Source: Panopea generosa (taxonomy: Eukaryota > Mollusca > Bivalvia > Adapedonta > Hiatellidae). From it: DNA of 64,000 bases. The number at the start of each line of letters is the position of its first letter. The first letter of the stretch is position 1. This document shows, one piece after another, positions 62,101-64,000 of the stretch. The stretch lies in NCBI GenBank assembly GCA_029582155.1, contig CM055901.1, positions 57,038,740 to 57,102,739 of the forward strand. Direction: 5' to 3'. The notes below the pieces were generated by a model, which saw only the letters and a list, made by a program, of their open reading frames with translations, ran no database searches and was not told the origin of the DNA. The position numbers and the translations under genes were made by a program.

Positions 62101-62900
62101 GACTGGATGATGACTGGGTCTATGGCAAGGAGGGGAAATATATGGTGAAATAATCAGTGACATGCAGAGATAAAATTTTTCTAGTAATTGTTAACTGCTT
62201 GCCAGATACCGAGAACGATGATATCAAGTTTTGACTGCGGCAAGTTTACTGAAAAACTGTTGAAAATAGGAAAATACTGTCCATACAAATGAAAAACTTA
62301 GCAATGATGGTATTAACAAAAAATCACTCATTTAAGTACCGATTTAAGTATCAAGTAAATCACCTTTTGAATTAACAGAAGTGACAAAAAAAAAAAGAAT
62401 TCTGTTAGGGTTTTGTTATAGATGACTCGTCCATATCATGATATTTTTTTATATTAGCAGTAAAACTTCACATTTATATTAAACATTTGTTATGAATATT
62501 CTGTTCAGTTATATTGTATTTTGTATCTGTAGCATAAATCATTTTTTTGACCAAAAGTAAATTGCGGTCCGCGATAAAGTTATCAAGTTATGCTAAAACA
62601 TTGACAAATAAAATGAAAAATGCCGACCTGGATATTAATGAATTTCTCATAAATAAGATAAACTACAAGGATGGAATCGAGCGTTTTCTTCAGATGGGAA
62701 CTGCCTCTTTGTGATTCAATAAACCTTCCAACATTTATTGAAGAGAAAGTTATAGATGGTGCATCTTTAAACTAGGTTTAATTGGCTAGAAGCTTGAATT
62801 TGAGTCGGTTTGATTGAGATGAATTCATTTTAAATGAATTATATATACTTATTAGTTGACATTGATAAAATTTGACTTATATGATACACTTTCATGGCAG
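62101..62900. other. AT-rich sequence upstream of the candidate 62.9 kb exon
   Basis: No feature is supported. The acceptor of the next exon (TTTCATGGCAG) has only a modest pyrimidine tract. Confidence 0.4.
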
Positions 62901-62991
62901 GTTTTACCGTGTCAGATGTCCAACGTTTCACGGTGTGTCAACACGAACCGTGGTTGTTCCTGAATTTCAGGAATACCTCTCCTTGGGGTCA
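62901..62991 (+). CDS. Candidate internal exon, phase-compatible with two upstream exons
   Basis: After the AG at 62899-62900 the exon gives one base (G) and 30 codons: FYRVRCPTFHGVSTR then TVVVPEFQEYLSLGS. The donor would be TCA|GTAGAT, which is weak. Read on, the frame gives VDIV and a TAA at 63004-63006, so it could instead be a last exon. The GC-richer, CG-containing sequence (CAACGTTTCACGGTGTGTCAACACG) stands out from AT-rich surroundings and supports coding. The entry phase suits the two-base remainders of the exons ending at 31828 and 56088. I do not recognise the domain; a shorter exon ending at CACG|GTGTGT is also possible. Confidence 0.45.
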
Positions 62992-63968
62992 GTAGATATA
63001 GTATAACTAAAGGTGTGAAGATGTGCACTTTTGTTACGGGCAACTGATTATGTATATGGATGTGAAATGTGGGGATATAGACTGATTGAATGTGTGTGGG
63101 AATGTGGGTGATGGGACACAGTGTGTGGTATATTAACTGCTGTATATAACTATAGGTGTGTTGTATTGGAATGTATTTCAGTGGTTATGGTGTCAAAATG
63201 AATTACTCATGATGTTAATCTTTCATTTGTATGGTTTAAATTACTCAGGAAAATGTTAATTTCTATAAATATGACAATTATTTTTATCGTTAGTTTTTCC
63301 TTCTTACCCTTGGTGAATGCCCATTTTAATGTATATTTGTGATTGATTTGAAAATTTGTAATACTAAGCATACATTCATGTTCCTTTACTTTTTGATTAT
63401 TTACTAAAGTTTCGTCATCTTGGTATTTGATATTAAAGTAACCTGATTAGTGTATAAAATTATGAAAACAAGTCTTGATAAAAAAGCATTTTTAAAGTAA
63501 CAAATGATGCATTGCTTAGTACCCTAGATAGTTTTTTTTTATATTTTTTCTATTTGACATAGAAGTATTTCAATATTTCATGTAAGAGCTATAAACCTGT
63601 TTATGAATAAATTTAAATTACCAGCTTGTTATAATAAAACTTACTCAGAATTTAGTCTTATACTGTAAAATATTTTTATATAATCTTTATCATGATTTTG
63701 AGAATTTTATGAAGTTAATAATATTATCTTAAATATCTTATCATAACCAAACAATTCCCTTTTTTTGTCTTTGTTTGCTTTAATTGTTTAAATATTAGCA
63801 CAATAACTTATCCTCCATATTCCACTTGGGGAATATTTAGAAAATTCCGCAAGAACCGTGGCAGCTCAGATACCAATAATATGGCTTCATGCAGGAGGTA
63901 CATAGTTAGGTGGATTCACTCTCGCTTTATATTAAGGAAGTTAAGAATGGTACTACTAACCTCCTAAC
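62992..63968. other. AT-rich sequence, probable intron or 3' flank
   Basis: GTGTG-rich sequence at about 63060-63130 is followed by AT-rich DNA with no supported feature. Confidence 0.4.
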
Positions 63969-63972
63969 TTAA

Positions 63973-64000
63973 AGGGAGTATATCGAGATTTTTCAAAATT
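63973..64000 (+). mobile_element. Left end of a TTAA-family element, cut by the window
   Basis: TTAA (63969-63972) followed by AGGGAGTATATCGAGATT matches the left end of the copy at 57927. The remainder lies outside the window. Confidence 0.7.

Overview
The window is eukaryotic, AT-rich, gene-poor DNA crowded with short repeats, and it most resembles a bivalve mollusc genome. The evidence is four kinds of tRNA-headed SINEs (several with CAACAAC tails), short elements starting TTTTAGCTC or TTTTATGCCCC of a kind I associate with molluscs, small fold-back/MITE elements, and many minisatellites. No bacterial gene layout, operon, rRNA gene, CRISPR array, recognisable transposase or reverse transcriptase is visible. 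I see no retrovirus-like, LTR or Polinton element. The assignment to bivalves is inference from repeat style; no species can be named.

Coding content is small and lies on the + strand. At the left edge (370-446 and 1364-1479) are two weak candidates for last exons of a gene that begins outside the window. From 31 kb on there are three convincing exon-like open frames, each opening just after a stop and each ending at a GTAAGT donor: 31299-31828, 37895-38332 and 55715-56088. A candidate internal exon lies at 62901-62991. The first and third end with two bases of a codon left over, and the 62.9 kb exon starts with exactly the one base needed. They could therefore be alternative first coding exons of one gene that continues to the right. 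The 37.9 kb exon ends in another phase and carries an internal peptide repeat. I recognise none of these proteins. Downstream of the 37.9 kb exon (38.49-39.10 kb) are further coding-like pieces, including an in-frame 114-bp tandem repeat, which look like a decayed or unspliced continuation.

The rest is repeats. Minisatellites occur at 1.9-3.3 kb (50 bp unit), 9.3-9.6 (32 bp), 13.5-13.9 (about 53 bp), 34.0-35.4 (61 bp), 42.2-47.0 (31/29 bp, about 150 copies), 49.1-50.6 (46-48 bp) and 52.3-54.6 (32/33 bp). A purine-rich GA/GGGA block fills 5.6-6.7 kb and a GGAT/GAAT microsatellite lies near 10.1 kb. SINEs are scattered throughout, two of them in inverted pairs and one with a clear target-site duplication. 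DNA-element remnants include a 179-bp TA-flanked MITE in three copies, a TTAA-flanked MITE with a strong internal hairpin, a second TTAA-flanked family, and fold-back elements.

The most useful leads are the alternative-first-exon model, the repeat-bearing exon at 37.9 kb with its coding-like tail, the pre-miRNA-like hairpin shared by two MITE copies, and the dense cluster of unrelated minisatellites inside what may be one long intron. I found no clear evidence of a wholly new biological system.
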